From Microbacterium proteolyticum (GTDB taxonomy: Bacteria; Actinomycetota; Actinomycetes; Actinomycetales; Microbacteriaceae), in assembly GCF_030818075.1 (NCBI RefSeq), contig NZ_JAUSZZ010000001.1, positions 2,914,001-2,978,000 on the forward strand: a stretch of DNA of 64,000 bases. The letters run 5' to 3'. Numbering within the stretch: the first letter of the stretch is position 1; each line of letters starts with the position of its first letter. The notes under the pieces are model-generated. The model saw nothing but the letters and a program-made list of their open reading frames with translations, had not been told where the DNA came from and did not search any database. Below, piece by piece: positions 47,837-57,024 of the stretch. Both the position numbers and the translations under genes were made by a program.

Positions 47837-48053
47837 TGGCCCCGGGGCGGCGGAAGTGGCCCCGGGGCCACCCACGAGCACCAGCCACGAACGACCCCGG
47901 CGCCACCCCCGGACTCCGATCCCACATGGCCCCGGGGCGACAGAAGTGGCCCCGGGACCACCCAGGAGCACCAGCCACGAACGACCCCGGCGCCACCCCC
48001 GGACTCCGATCACACATGGCCCCGGGGCGACAGAAGTGGCCCCGGGGCCACCC
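47837..48053. repeat. 90-bp tandem repeat with embedded 16-bp palindrome
   Basis: Units begin at 47837, 47927 and 48017 (third copy truncated), with about five differences between the two full units. Each contains GTGGCCCCGGGGCCAC or a one-base variant; exact copies are at 47856-47871 and 48036-48051. It lies in the 387-base divergent gap between the MarP-like gene and nrtR. Confidence 0.9.
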
Positions 48054-48108
48054 GCGCCCATTCGCCCAGCGCATCCGCCGCGCAACGCGACGATCGGCGG
48101 GATTCGCC

Positions 48109-48131
48109 CTTCGGGTCGCAATGACACTAAG
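48109..48131 (+). promoter_or_regulatory. Candidate NrtR operator over the nad promoter
   Basis: CTTCGGGTC and GACACTAAG face each other with 5 bases between; seven of nine arm positions are complementary. TAAGAT (48128-48133) is a good -10 element inside the right arm. Start of transcription is expected near 48140, a few bases before the regulator ATG, so bound protein would block it. Confidence 0.5.
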
Positions 48132-48146
48132 ATCGACGGCGGAGAT

Positions 48147-48881
48147 ATGGTCACCATGACACGAACCCCTCAGCCCGAGTCCCGCGACGCCGACGTGCGC
48201 GTCGCGGTGTCGACCGTGATCTTCAGCGTCCGCCGCGACGCGCACGACGAGCCCGTGCTCTCGCTCCCCCTCGTCCGCCGCACGCGCGACCCGTTCGATG
48301 GCCGGTGGGCGCTCCCCGGCGGTTGGCTCGACGCCACCGAAGAGCTCGACGTCGCGGCATCCCGCACTCTCGCCGAGACCACCGGACTCACGCCCAGCTA
48401 CCTCGAGCAGCTGTACGCGTTCGGCGCCGTCGACCGCTCCCCCACGCGCGTCGTGTCGATCGTGTACTGGGCGCTGCTGCGCTCCGACGAGGTCGACGCG
48501 CAGGTCGCCGCGCACGCCCGCGGGGGCGACGCCCCCGAGAACGTCGAGTGGTTCGACGCCACCGACCTGCCGGCGCTCGCCTTCGACCACAACGACATCG
48601 TCGAATACACGCTGTGGCGCCTGCGCAACAAGGTCGGCTACAGCCGGATCGCCCACGGCCTGCTGCCCGACGAGTTCACCCTCGCGGACCTCCGCGAGGT
48701 GAACGAGACGATCCTCGGCAAGCGCCTCGACCCGGCCAACTTCCGCCGTCAGGTCGACACGTCCGACACGCTCATCCCGACCGACCGCTTCCGCACCGGA
48801 AGCCACCGCCCCGCTCGCCTCTACCGCTACAACCGCGATGTGGAGCTCGCCGACCGCGGCCCGCTCCCCACCCGTCACTGA
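48147..48881 (+). CDS. nrtR: NrtR-type NAD-biosynthesis regulator (degenerate Nudix plus winged helix)
   Basis: 244 aa. The Nudix box reads GGWLDATEELDVAASRTLAETTGL: spacing is kept but two Glu of the REUxEE core are Thr, so hydrolysis is unlikely, as in NrtR sensors. The C-terminal ~75 residues (GLLPDEFTLADLREVNETIL; RLDPANFRRQV) form the winged helix typical of NrtR. It is directly upstream of nadA-nadB-nadC. The known family senses ADP-ribose and represses NAD genes. ATG at 48147 or 48156 are both possible. Confidence 0.88.
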   Translation: MVTMTRTPQPESRDADVRVAVSTVIFSVRRDAHDEPVLSLPLVRRTRDPFDGRWALPGGWLDATEELDVAASRTLAETTGLTPSYLEQLYAFGAVDRSPTRVVSIVYWALLRSDEVDAQVAAHARGGDAPENVEWFDATDLPALAFDHNDIVEYTLWRLRNKVGYSRIAHGLLPDEFTLADLREVNETILGKRLDPANFRRQVDTSDTLIPTDRFRTGSHRPARLYRYNRDVELADRGPLPTRH

Positions 48882-48892
48882 TCGGAACGCCC

Positions 48893-50224
48893 ATGGCCGC
48901 CACCTTCCTCACCCTGCAGCCCCGCCCCGCGATCGACCCGAGCGTCGATCACGCGATCCAGGCGATCGTCTCGGGCGCGTCGACCGACGCGACCTGCACC
49001 GCCGATCTCGCCGTCGGCCCTTGGGACTTCGACACGCGTCCCGGGTACGGGCCGGGGTCGTCGATGGGCGACGTCATCCCCACAGGCGCACCCCGCCAGG
49101 GCGAGCTGCCGCAGGAGTACCGCGACGCGTCCGACGACGCCCTCGACGCGCGCATCCGTGCCGCGAAAGAGACGCTCGGCGACCGGGTCGTCGTGCTCGG
49201 GCACTTCTACCAGCGGGAAGAGGTCGTGCGTCACGCCGACTACGTGGGCGACTCGTTCCAGCTCGCGAACGCCGCCCTCGAGCACCCCGAGGCCGAGGCG
49301 ATCGTCTTCTGTGGCGTCCACTTCATGGCCGAGACCGCCGACCTGCTGTCGCAGCCCGAGCAGGCCGTGATCCTGCCGAACCTCGCCGCCGGATGCTCGA
49401 TGGCCGACATGGCCGACATCGACCAGGTGGAGGAGTGCTGGGAGCAGCTCGAAGACGTGCTGGGCGACCTGGAGACCCCGGATGCCGACGGCCTCGTGCC
49501 CGTCATCCCGGTGACGTACATGAACTCCAGCGCCGCCATCAAGGGCTTCGTCGGTCGCCACGGGGGCATCGTCTGCACCTCCTCAAACGCCCGCACGGTG
49601 CTGGAGTGGGCGTTCGCACGGGGACGCCGCGTGCTGTTCTTCCCCGACCAGCACCTCGGCCGCAACACCGCCAAGGCGATGGGCGTGCCGCTCGAGCAGA
49701 TGCCGATGTGGAACCCCCGCAAGCCGCTGGGTGGCAGCGACGCGCAGACGCTGCAGGACAGCCGCGTCATCCTGTGGCACGGCTTCTGCTCCGTGCACCG
49801 CCGGTTCACGGTCGACCAGATCGACAGGGCCCGCGCCGAGCACCCCGGCGTCCGCGTGATCGTGCACCCCGAGTGCCCGATGGACGTGGTGGATGCCGCC
49901 GACGAGGCCGGGTCCACCGACCTCATCCGCAAGGCCATCGCCGCCGCCACCGAGCCGACCACCTTCGCCATCGGCACCGAGATCAACCTCGTGCAGCGTC
50001 TGGCCGCCCAGTATCCGCAGCACGAGATCTTCTGCCTCGACCCGGTGGTGTGCCCGTGCTCGACGATGTACCGCATCCACCCCGGCTACCTCGCCTGGGT
50101 GCTGGAGTCGCTCGTCGCGGGTGACGTCGTCAACCGCATCACCGTGCCGGCCGACGTCGCCGATCCCGCGCGCGTCGCTCTGGAGCGCATGCTCGCGGCC
50201 AAGCCGAACGGCGCCGTGAAGTGA
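48893..50224 (+). CDS. nadA: Quinolinate synthase A
   Basis: 443 aa, condensing iminoaspartate and dihydroxyacetone phosphate to quinolinate with a 4Fe-4S cluster. Cluster Cys candidates are in LAAGCSMADM, GFCSVHRRF or VHPECPMDV, and VVCPCSTMY. GHFYQREEVVRHADYVGDS and TYMNSSAAIKGF are substrate-binding runs. An N-terminal extension of ~85 residues is typical of actinobacteria. Starts 11 bases after nrtR. Confidence 0.95.
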   Translation: MAATFLTLQPRPAIDPSVDHAIQAIVSGASTDATCTADLAVGPWDFDTRPGYGPGSSMGDVIPTGAPRQGELPQEYRDASDDALDARIRAAKETLGDRVVVLGHFYQREEVVRHADYVGDSFQLANAALEHPEAEAIVFCGVHFMAETADLLSQPEQAVILPNLAAGCSMADMADIDQVEECWEQLEDVLGDLETPDADGLVPVIPVTYMNSSAAIKGFVGRHGGIVCTSSNARTVLEWAFARGRRVLFFPDQHLGRNTAKAMGVPLEQMPMWNPRKPLGGSDAQTLQDSRVILWHGFCSVHRRFTVDQIDRARAEHPGVRVIVHPECPMDVVDAADEAGSTDLIRKAIAAATEPTTFAIGTEINLVQRLAAQYPQHEIFCLDPVVCPCSTMYRIHPGYLAWVLESLVAGDVVNRITVPADVADPARVALERMLAAKPNGAVK

Positions 50225-51909
50225 CCACGGTCGTCGTGGTGGGCAGCGGCATCGCCGGTCTCACGGCGGCACTGCACGCGGCGGAGAACGGATGCCACGT
50301 CACCGTCGTCACCAAGGGCGCCCTGGCCGACACCAATACGCGGTGGGCGCAGGGCGGTATCGCCGCGGTCACCCACCCCGCTGACACGACGGCGTCGCAC
50401 GCCGCCGACACATTCACGGCCGGGGCGGGGCTGAACGACCCCGCGGCGGTGGACGTGCTCGTGGGCGAGGGCCCGGCCCGTATCGCGGAGCTCGTCACGC
50501 GCGGTGTCGACTTCGACCGCGCGCCCGACGGCGACTTCGCCCGGGGACTCGAGGCCGCGCACGCCGTTCCCCGGGTGCTGCACGCGGGAGGCGACGCCAC
50601 AGGTGCGGAGATCCAAGCCGCGCTCGGTGCGGCGGTCCGCGCGGCGGGCATCCCCGTGCGAGAGCACGCCCTGCTCGCCGACGTGATCGTGCGCGACGGC
50701 CGGGCGGCCGGCATCCGCCTCGCCGACGGCGAGCGCCTCGACGCCGACGCGGTGATCCTCGCGACCGGTGGTGCCGGCCAGCTCTACGCGCACACGACGA
50801 ACCCCGCCGGGGCGACCGGCGACGGCATCGCCGCCGCGATCCGCGCCGGAGCGGAGGTCGCCGATCTCGAATTCGTGCAGTTCCACCCCACGGCCCTCGC
50901 CGTCGGAGCACCCTTCCTCGTCTCCGAGGCCGTGCGCGGTGAGGGCGCGATCCTCATCGACGACGCCGGTCGTCGCTTCGCGTTCGATGCGCATCCCGAT
51001 GGCGAGCTGGCTCCCCGAGACGTCGTGGCGCGCGCCAACGCCCGTGCGATGGCCGCCCAGGGCGGGCGCCCCGTGCGCCTCGATGCCACGGCGCTGGGCT
51101 CCGAGCGGCTCGCCCGGCGCTTCCCGACGATCGACGCCGCCGTGCGCGAGCGCGGTCTCGACTGGGCGAGCGAGCCGATCCCCGTGACTCCCGCGGCGCA
51201 CTACCTGATGGGCGGCGTCGTCACCGACCTCGACGGACGCACCACGGTGCCGGGCCTGTACGCGGTCGGAGAGACCGCCCGGACAGGCGTGCACGGCGCG
51301 AACCGACTGGCATCCAATTCGCTCCTCGAGGGGGCCGTCTTCGGCGCCCGCGCGGGCGAGGCGGTCTCGCGCGGTGGTGGCTGGCCCGTCGGAGCGGCTG
51401 AGACCGCGGTGCCCGGATCGGTTGCCGCCGTCGACGCCCCGCCGTTCTCCCGCGCGGCGCTGCAGCAGCTCATGTGGGCCGAGGCGGGGCTCGTCCGCAA
51501 CGCCGCAGGTCTCGACCACGCGGCCGGCGTGCTGGCCGCGTGGAGCGCCGGAACCACACCCCGCTCGATCGAGGACGCGAATCTGCTGCTCGTCGCCGCC
51601 CAGGTCGTCGCCGCCGCCCGGGCGCGGGCGGGCTCGGTGGGGGCGCACCATCGATCGGATGCCCCGGATACCGGGACCCCGGTGTCGCCCGCCCCTGCTC
51701 TCACCGCCGCGGGCGCTCGAACCGCCGCGGGCGCTCGAACCGACGCGGGCACTCGAACCGCCGCGGGCACTCGAACCGACGCGGGCACTCGAACCGACGC
51801 GGGCGCGGACTCCCGCGACGGGCGCCGCGCCACCGTGCCGGCCGCCGACGACGCGAGCCCCGTCCAACCGGCATCCCGCCCCCGTCCTGAGGAGGTCCTC
51901 GCATGCTGA
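50221..51909 (+). CDS. nadB: L-aspartate oxidase with repeat-bearing C-terminus
   Basis: 562 aa flavoenzyme giving iminoaspartate for NadA. FAD motif VVGSGIAGLTAALHAAENG, TRWAQGGIAAV, the catalytic region TPAAHYLMGGVVTDLDGRT and GVHGANRLASNSLLEG are intact. After the helical C-terminal domain (~485), about 75 residues are low-complexity, built from an 18-bp repeat giving the AGARTA/AGTRTD pattern. GTG start overlaps nadA (GTGA); the end overlaps nadC by seven bases. Confidence 0.94.
   Translation: MTTVVVVGSGIAGLTAALHAAENGCHVTVVTKGALADTNTRWAQGGIAAVTHPADTTASHAADTFTAGAGLNDPAAVDVLVGEGPARIAELVTRGVDFDRAPDGDFARGLEAAHAVPRVLHAGGDATGAEIQAALGAAVRAAGIPVREHALLADVIVRDGRAAGIRLADGERLDADAVILATGGAGQLYAHTTNPAGATGDGIAAAIRAGAEVADLEFVQFHPTALAVGAPFLVSEAVRGEGAILIDDAGRRFAFDAHPDGELAPRDVVARANARAMAAQGGRPVRLDATALGSERLARRFPTIDAAVRERGLDWASEPIPVTPAAHYLMGGVVTDLDGRTTVPGLYAVGETARTGVHGANRLASNSLLEGAVFGARAGEAVSRGGGWPVGAAETAVPGSVAAVDAPPFSRAALQQLMWAEAGLVRNAAGLDHAAGVLAAWSAGTTPRSIEDANLLLVAAQVVAAARARAGSVGAHHRSDAPDTGTPVSPAPALTAAGARTAAGARTDAGTRTAAGTRTDAGTRTDAGADSRDGRRATVPAADDASPVQPASRPRPEEVLAC
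51706..51810. repeat. 18-bp tandem repeat inside nadB
   Basis: Five units start at 51706, 51724, 51742, 51760 and 51778, with a partial sixth; consensus GCCGCGGGCGCTCGAACC with A/C and G/A variants. Being 18 bp, gains and losses keep the frame and only change the length of a six-residue repeat. Confidence 0.9.
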
Positions 51910-52760
51910 CCCGAACCGCCATCCACCGTGTCGTCTCGGCCGCCCTGGAGGAGGATGCGCCGTGGGGTGACCTGACGAGCGAGACGCTGATCCCCGCGGG
52001 GGCCACGGCCCGTGCGGAACTCGTCGCCCGCGTCGAGGGTGTGTTCAGCGGAGCGGCGGTGTTCGCCGCGGCCTTCACGCTCACCGACCCGACGATCACG
52101 GTCGAACAGCGGGTCGCCGACGGACACCGCTTCGCACCGGGTGACACGCTCGCCGTCGTCACCGGACCCGCGCGCGCGGTCCTGACGGCCGAGCGGATCG
52201 GGCTGAACTTCGTGCAGCGGATGTCGGGGATCGCGACCCTCACCAGCCGGTACGTGGCGGAGGTCGCGCACACGGGCGCGCGCATCGCGGACACCCGCAA
52301 GACCACGCCCGGCCTGCGCGCGATCGAACGCCAGGCCGTGCGCGACGGCGGCGGTCACAACCATCGCTTCTCGCTCTCAGATGCCGTCATGGCCAAGGAC
52401 AACCACCTCGCCGTTCTGACCGCGAGCGGCCTGACGGTCACGCAGGCGCTCGAGAGCGCGATCGCGCGCCTGCCGCACACGACCCACGTCGAGGTCGAGG
52501 TCGACCGCCTCGACCAGATCGACGCGGTGCTCGCCGCGGGCGTCGGCACGATCATGCTCGACAACTTCTCGCTCGACGACCTGCGCACCGGCGTGGCCCG
52601 CATCGCCGGAGCCGCCCAGATCGAAGCCTCCGGAGGGGTCACCCTCGAGACGGTGCGCGCGATCGCCGAGACGGGCGTCGACGTCATCTCCGTCGGCGCG
52701 CTCACCCACTCGGCGCCCGCGCTCGATCTGGGCCTGGACATCCAGATCGAGACCGCGTGA
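51903..52760 (+). CDS. nadC: Nicotinate-nucleotide pyrophosphorylase (carboxylating)
   Basis: 285 aa, quinolinate phosphoribosyltransferase. ALEEDAPWGDLTSE near the start, the PRPP/quinolinate motif ADTRKTTPGLRAIERQAVRDGGGHNHRFSLSD and the barrel segment EASGGVTLETVRAIAETGVD VISVG are characteristic. It completes de novo nicotinate mononucleotide synthesis with NadA and NadB and overlaps both neighbours. Confidence 0.95.
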   Translation: MLTRTAIHRVVSAALEEDAPWGDLTSETLIPAGATARAELVARVEGVFSGAAVFAAAFTLTDPTITVEQRVADGHRFAPGDTLAVVTGPARAVLTAERIGLNFVQRMSGIATLTSRYVAEVAHTGARIADTRKTTPGLRAIERQAVRDGGGHNHRFSLSDAVMAKDNHLAVLTASGLTVTQALESAIARLPHTTHVEVEVDRLDQIDAVLAAGVGTIMLDNFSLDDLRTGVARIAGAAQIEASGGVTLETVRAIAETGVDVISVGALTHSAPALDLGLDIQIETA

Positions 52761-53887
52761 GCCTCTACCTCGACAACGCCGCCACGACGCCGGTGCGCCC
52801 CGAGGTGCTCGAGGCGATGGCGCCGTATCTCACGCGGTTCTTCGGCAATCCGTCGAGTCACCACGAGGTGGGCGAGGTCGCGGCATCCGCTCTCGACGAC
52901 GCACGCGCGCGCGTGGCGGCGGTGCTCGGAATGCGCGCGAGCGACGTCATCTTCACCTCCGGCGGTACCGAGTCGAACAACGCGGCGATCAAAGGACTCG
53001 TGCTCGGCTCCGGGCGACGGCACCTGATCACGACGGCGATCGAGCACGAGTCCGTTCTCGCCTCGGCCGACTATCTCGCGCGACTGCACGGCGTGGCGGT
53101 GACGCACGCGCCCGTCGACGGCACCGGCACGCTGACGCCCGCGGCGCTGGGCAGCGCGCTCCGCGACGACACGGCGCTCGTCAGCATCGGATACGCCAAC
53201 AACGAGATCGGCACGGTCCAGGATGCCGCCGCCCTCGCCGCCGTCGCGCACGAGCGGGGCGTCGCGGTGCACCTCGACGCCGTGCAGGCGGCCGGGTGGC
53301 TGCCCCTGTCGGGGTTGGGGGCGGATGCCGTGACCGTCGCCGGGCACAAGATCGGTGCCCCCAAGGGCACGGGAATCCTGGCCGTCCGCGGTCGGCTTCC
53401 CTTCGAACCGCTGATGCACGGCGGCGGGCAGGAGCGCGGGCGCCGCTCGGGTACGCCCGATGTCGCCGGTGCGGTCGCCATCGCCCGCGCTCTCGAGCTC
53501 GCCGAAGCGGAACGAGTCGACGAGGCCGAGCGCGTCTCCGCACTGCGCGACGCCTTCATCGCCCGGGTGCTCGCGCTGATCCCCGATGCGCGGCTGACGG
53601 GGCATCCGACCCGGCGACTGCCGGGCACAGCGAGCTTCGTGTTCCCCGGCACGAACGGCGAGACCGTCCTGCTCGAACTCGAGCGCCGCGGCGTCGTCTC
53701 GTCGAGCGGGTCCGCGTGCGCCGCGGGGAGCGAGGAGGCATCGCACGTCCTTCTCGCCATCGGCGTCGACCGCGACGAGGCGCGCACCGCGGTGCGCTTC
53801 ACCCTGCCGCACGGACTCACGGCATCCCTCGACCCGGTGGCCGACGCGGCCGCAGCCGCCGTTTCGGCCGTAGGATCGCGCGGGTGA
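52757..53887 (+). CDS. Cysteine desulfurase (NifS/IscS-like) of the nad operon
   Basis: 376 aa PLP enzyme. YLDNAATTPVRPEVLEAM opens it, the Schiff-base Lys is in TVAGHKIGAPKGTG and the sulfur-accepting Cys in SSSGSACAAGSEEASH. GTG start overlaps nadC (GTGA). Its place after nadABC suggests a dedicated sulfur supply for the NadA cluster, an arrangement also seen in other Gram-positives. Confidence 0.93.
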   Translation: MSLYLDNAATTPVRPEVLEAMAPYLTRFFGNPSSHHEVGEVAASALDDARARVAAVLGMRASDVIFTSGGTESNNAAIKGLVLGSGRRHLITTAIEHESVLASADYLARLHGVAVTHAPVDGTGTLTPAALGSALRDDTALVSIGYANNEIGTVQDAAALAAVAHERGVAVHLDAVQAAGWLPLSGLGADAVTVAGHKIGAPKGTGILAVRGRLPFEPLMHGGGQERGRRSGTPDVAGAVAIARALELAEAERVDEAERVSALRDAFIARVLALIPDARLTGHPTRRLPGTASFVFPGTNGETVLLELERRGVVSSSGSACAAGSEEASHVLLAIGVDRDEARTAVRFTLPHGLTASLDPVADAAAAAVSAVGSRG

Positions 53888-54798
53888 ACTCCCGCGCGGT
53901 CACCGTCATCGTTCCTGGCTTCGACGTCGCCGACTACGCCGACGAGGTGCTCGACTCCCTGCGCGCGCAGACCCACGAGCACTGGACCGCCGTCCTCGTC
54001 GACGACGCCTCGACCGACGCCACGACCCGCATCTTCGCCGATGCCGCGGCCGTCGACCCGCGGTTCCGCTTCGTCCGTCACGACTCCCAGCGGGGTCTCG
54101 GCGCCGCCCGCAACACGGGCCTCGCCCTCGTCGAGACCCCCTACACCGCCTTCCTCGACGCCGACGATCGGATGCGTCCCGACGCCCTCCACCGGCTGAC
54201 CGACACGCTCGAGCGCACGGGAAGCGATTTCGTCGTGGGCGCCTACGTGCGCCTGCGACCGGATGCCGAGGGCACCGGCTACACGGCCGGAGACGTGCAG
54301 CCGTGGGTCACCGCTGCCACCGACCCGGCACGCGAGCGGACGACGCTGCGGGAGCATCCCGCGGCATCCGGCAACATCGTCGCCTGGTCGAAGGTGAGCC
54401 GCACCGCCTTCTGGGGCGCGCACGACCTGCGCTTCCCCGAGGGGCGCTACTACGAGGATCAGGTGCTCGCGCAGCGGATGTACACGCTGGCCGAGACCTT
54501 CGACGTGGTGCCCGACGTGGTCGTCGAGTGGCGGCAGCGCCGTGACGGGGGCTCGATCACCCAGCGACTCGGCGAGGTGGACGTGCTGCGCGACTACCTC
54601 GACGCGCTCGGGGAGGGTGTCGCGCTGCTGCGCGCGGCCGCTGCCGACGCGGCCGTGCGCGAGCGCGGAGCGCTCATCCGCACCCTGGACCTGCCGCCGC
54701 TGCTGAGCATCGCCGAGACCCATCCCGACCCCGCGTACCGCGTCGCCCTGGAGGCGTTCGTGGAGACGCTGCCCGACGGACACGGCGGGGGCGGCTGA
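53884..54798 (+). CDS. Family 2 glycosyltransferase
   Basis: 304 aa GT-A fold. VTVIVPGFDVADYADEVLDSL, VLVDDASTDAT, GLGAARNTGLA and the DxD-type FLDADDRM are typical; RYYEDQVLAQRMY is the probable acid/base region. No membrane helix, so it acts at the cytoplasmic side, perhaps on teichoic or wall polymers. The GTG overlaps the desulfurase stop, yet TAGGAT (53871-53876) lies seven nt upstream, so it can also have its own leaderless promoter. Confidence 0.85.
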   Translation: MNSRAVTVIVPGFDVADYADEVLDSLRAQTHEHWTAVLVDDASTDATTRIFADAAAVDPRFRFVRHDSQRGLGAARNTGLALVETPYTAFLDADDRMRPDALHRLTDTLERTGSDFVVGAYVRLRPDAEGTGYTAGDVQPWVTAATDPARERTTLREHPAASGNIVAWSKVSRTAFWGAHDLRFPEGRYYEDQVLAQRMYTLAETFDVVPDVVVEWRQRRDGGSITQRLGEVDVLRDYLDALGEGVALLRAAAADAAVRERGALIRTLDLPPLLSIAETHPDPAYRVALEAFVETLPDGHGGGG

Positions 54799-54835
54799 GC
54801 CGGTCGAGGCTCCCGGCACCGGCGCCGCCTGACCC

Positions 54836-55055
54836 GTCGAGAGCCCCAGCGTCCTCCCTCGACGTGCGCTGAACAGCCCGACCACGACCGCACCCTCGGT
54901 GGCCGAGCCCGTCCGCGCCCGGGCACCGGCCAGTCGCGTCGAGAGCCCCGGCGCCCTCCCTCGACGTTCGCTGTACAGCCCCACCACGACCGCGCCCTCG
55001 GTGGCCGAGCCCGTCGACGCCCGGGCACCGGCCGGTCCCGTCGACAGGCTCGGGA
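54836..55055. repeat. 102-bp tandem repeat between convergent genes
   Basis: Units begin GTCGAGAGCCCC at 54836 and 54938; a truncated third starts at 55040 as GTCGACAGGCTCGGG. About ten differences separate the two full units. Cores like GAGCCCGTCGACG resemble the inverted elements in gcvT. It lies between the 3' ends of the glycosyltransferase and the ABC exporter. Confidence 0.88.
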
Positions 55056-55080
55056 CTCGCCCGTTGCGAAGGCTGTGCGC

Positions 55081-57024
55081 TTACGCCGGGGCGCCGTCCG
55101 CTCGGCGGGCGGGCATCGCCGCATGCGCCAAGCCGGCGGCGTCGTGCTGCTCCTCGGCGAGCACGAAGGACGCCGCGAGTTGTTCGGCGGCCAGGCTGGC
55201 GTAGAGCCCGCCCGCCGTAAGCAACTCGCTGTGCGTTCCCGATTCGACGATCCGACCGGCATCCACGACGTGGATCCGGTCGGCCCCGATCACCGTCGAC
55301 AGCCGGTGCGCGATCGACAGGGTGGTGCGCCCGTGGGACGCCGTCTCGAGGGCCTCCTGCACGATGCGCTCCGACACCGTGTCAAGGGCGCTCGTCGCTT
55401 CGTCGAGCAGGAGCACGGGCGGATCCTTCAACAGCACGCGCGCGATGGCGATGCGCTGCTTCTCGCCACCGGAGAGGCGGTAGCCGCGCTCGCCCACGAC
55501 CGTGTCGTACCCGGCCTCGAACCTCTCGATGACGTGATGGATGTTCGCGGCACGGCAGGCGTCCTCGATCTCGGCGTCCGTGGCGTCCGGTCGCGCGTAG
55601 CGCAGGTTCTCGCGCACCGTGGCGTGGAAGAGATAGGTCTCCTGCGAGACGATGCCGATCTCGTCGGTGATCGATGCGCGGTCGAGCGTGCGCACGTCGG
55701 CACCCGAGAACATCACCGCCCCGCCGGTCGCCTCGTACATGCGCGGAGTCAGGTACAGGATGGTCGTCTTGCCCGCCCCCGACGGCCCCACGAACGCCAC
55801 GTGCTGCCCCGGCTCGACGACGAACGACACGCCGTCGAGGGTTGGCCGGGCGGTGGCGGGGGCATCGGGATACCGGAACTCGACATCGCGGAACTCGATC
55901 CGCCCGAGCGGACCGGGGGCGGCTGAGACCGGAAGCGCATCGGGCTGATCGACGATCGCCGGCTTGAGGTCGAGGTACTCGAAGATGCGGGCGAACAGCG
56001 CCGACGAGGTCTGGACGTCGAGCGCCACGCGCATGAGGCCCATGAGCGGCATGAGCAATCGAGCCTGCACCGTCGTGAAGGCGACGATCGTCCCCGCGGT
56101 GATGGCGTCGGCACCGCCGCCGATGAGGTAACCAGACACGAGGTAGATGATCGCCGGGACGCTCGACATGATCACCTGCACGACGGCGAAGAAGCCCTGA
56201 CCGCTCATGGCCCGGCGCACCTGCAGGTGCACCTGGTTGTCGTTCTCGGCGTCGAAGCGCGCGGACTCCGTGCGCTGGCGGTTGAACGATTTCGACAGCA
56301 GGATGCCGCTGACGCTCAAGGTCTCCTGGGTGATCGCCGACAGCTCCGACAACGACTCCTGCGTCTCGCCCGCGATGCGAGCCCGCACCTGACCGACGCG
56401 ACGCTGCACGAAGATGAGGAACGGCATCAGAGCGACCGCGATGAGCGTGAGCCGCCAATCGATGAGGACCATTGCGACCAGCGAGGCGATGACCGTGACG
56501 GCGTTGCCGAGGATGCTCGTCACGGTGTTCGTGAGTACGCCCGACACACCGCCGACGTCGTTCTGCAGGCGGGACTGGATGACGCCGGTCTTGGTGCGCG
56601 TGAAGAAGCCCAGTTCCATCGACTGCAGGTGATCGAACAGGCGTGTGCGCAGGTCACCCGTCACCCGGTTGCCGACGGTGGCGGTGAGCCAGGTCTGGCC
56701 GACGTTGAGCGCCGCCGACAGAAGGAACAGCACGATCATGATGCTGACGAGCATCGCGAGCAGCCGGAGGTCGGGACTCGACCCGTCCACGGGGAAGAGC
56801 GCATCGTCGAAGATCCGCTGCACGAGCAACGGGGGGATGACGGCGACCGCCGCGCCCACGACGACGAGCAGCGCGGTGAAAGCGATTCGCCACCGGTACG
56901 GGCGGAACAGCTCGACCACGCGATGGCCGAGGTTCGCGACGCGCGGTGCCTGGGCGTTCTGCCGGCGCTGCACCTCGGCGTCGACACCGCGGAACATGCT
57001 CCCGCCCACTCCACCCGCGTTCAT
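55081..57024 (-). CDS. ABC exporter, fused membrane and ATPase domains (MdlB/BmrA-like)
   Basis: 647 aa half-transporter that should work as a dimer. Six helices span about 50-350, and the ATPase has Walker A GPSGAGKTTI, signature RLSGGEKQRIAIARVLL and Walker B VLLLDEATSALD followed by the His switch in SIAHRLST. ATG at 57024 with TAGGCT (57032-57037) seven nt upstream is a leaderless start. Likely drug or lipid export; substrate unknown. Divergent from the MFS pump, so the pair may share regulation. Confidence 0.9.
   Translation of the reverse strand: MNAGGVGGSMFRGVDAEVQRRQNAQAPRVANLGHRVVELFRPYRWRIAFTALLVVVGAAVAVIPPLLVQRIFDDALFPVDGSSPDLRLLAMLVSIMIVLFLLSAALNVGQTWLTATVGNRVTGDLRTRLFDHLQSMELGFFTRTKTGVIQSRLQNDVGGVSGVLTNTVTSILGNAVTVIASLVAMVLIDWRLTLIAVALMPFLIFVQRRVGQVRARIAGETQESLSELSAITQETLSVSGILLSKSFNRQRTESARFDAENDNQVHLQVRRAMSGQGFFAVVQVIMSSVPAIIYLVSGYLIGGGADAITAGTIVAFTTVQARLLMPLMGLMRVALDVQTSSALFARIFEYLDLKPAIVDQPDALPVSAAPGPLGRIEFRDVEFRYPDAPATARPTLDGVSFVVEPGQHVAFVGPSGAGKTTILYLTPRMYEATGGAVMFSGADVRTLDRASITDEIGIVSQETYLFHATVRENLRYARPDATDAEIEDACRAANIHHVIERFEAGYDTVVGERGYRLSGGEKQRIAIARVLLKDPPVLLLDEATSALDTVSERIVQEALETASHGRTTLSIAHRLSTVIGADRIHVVDAGRIVESGTHSELLTAGGLYASLAAEQLAASFVLAEEQHDAAGLAHAAMPARRADGAPA

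Noticed and set aside
47772..48146. Open frame through the 90-bp repeats running into nrtR
   Set aside because: It stays open only because 90 is a multiple of three; the residues are repetitive and the nrtR family begins at about 48147.
48149..48400. Nudix hydrolase as the function of the 48147 gene
   Set aside because: Catalytic Glu residues are replaced and a winged-helix domain plus nad genes point to NrtR.
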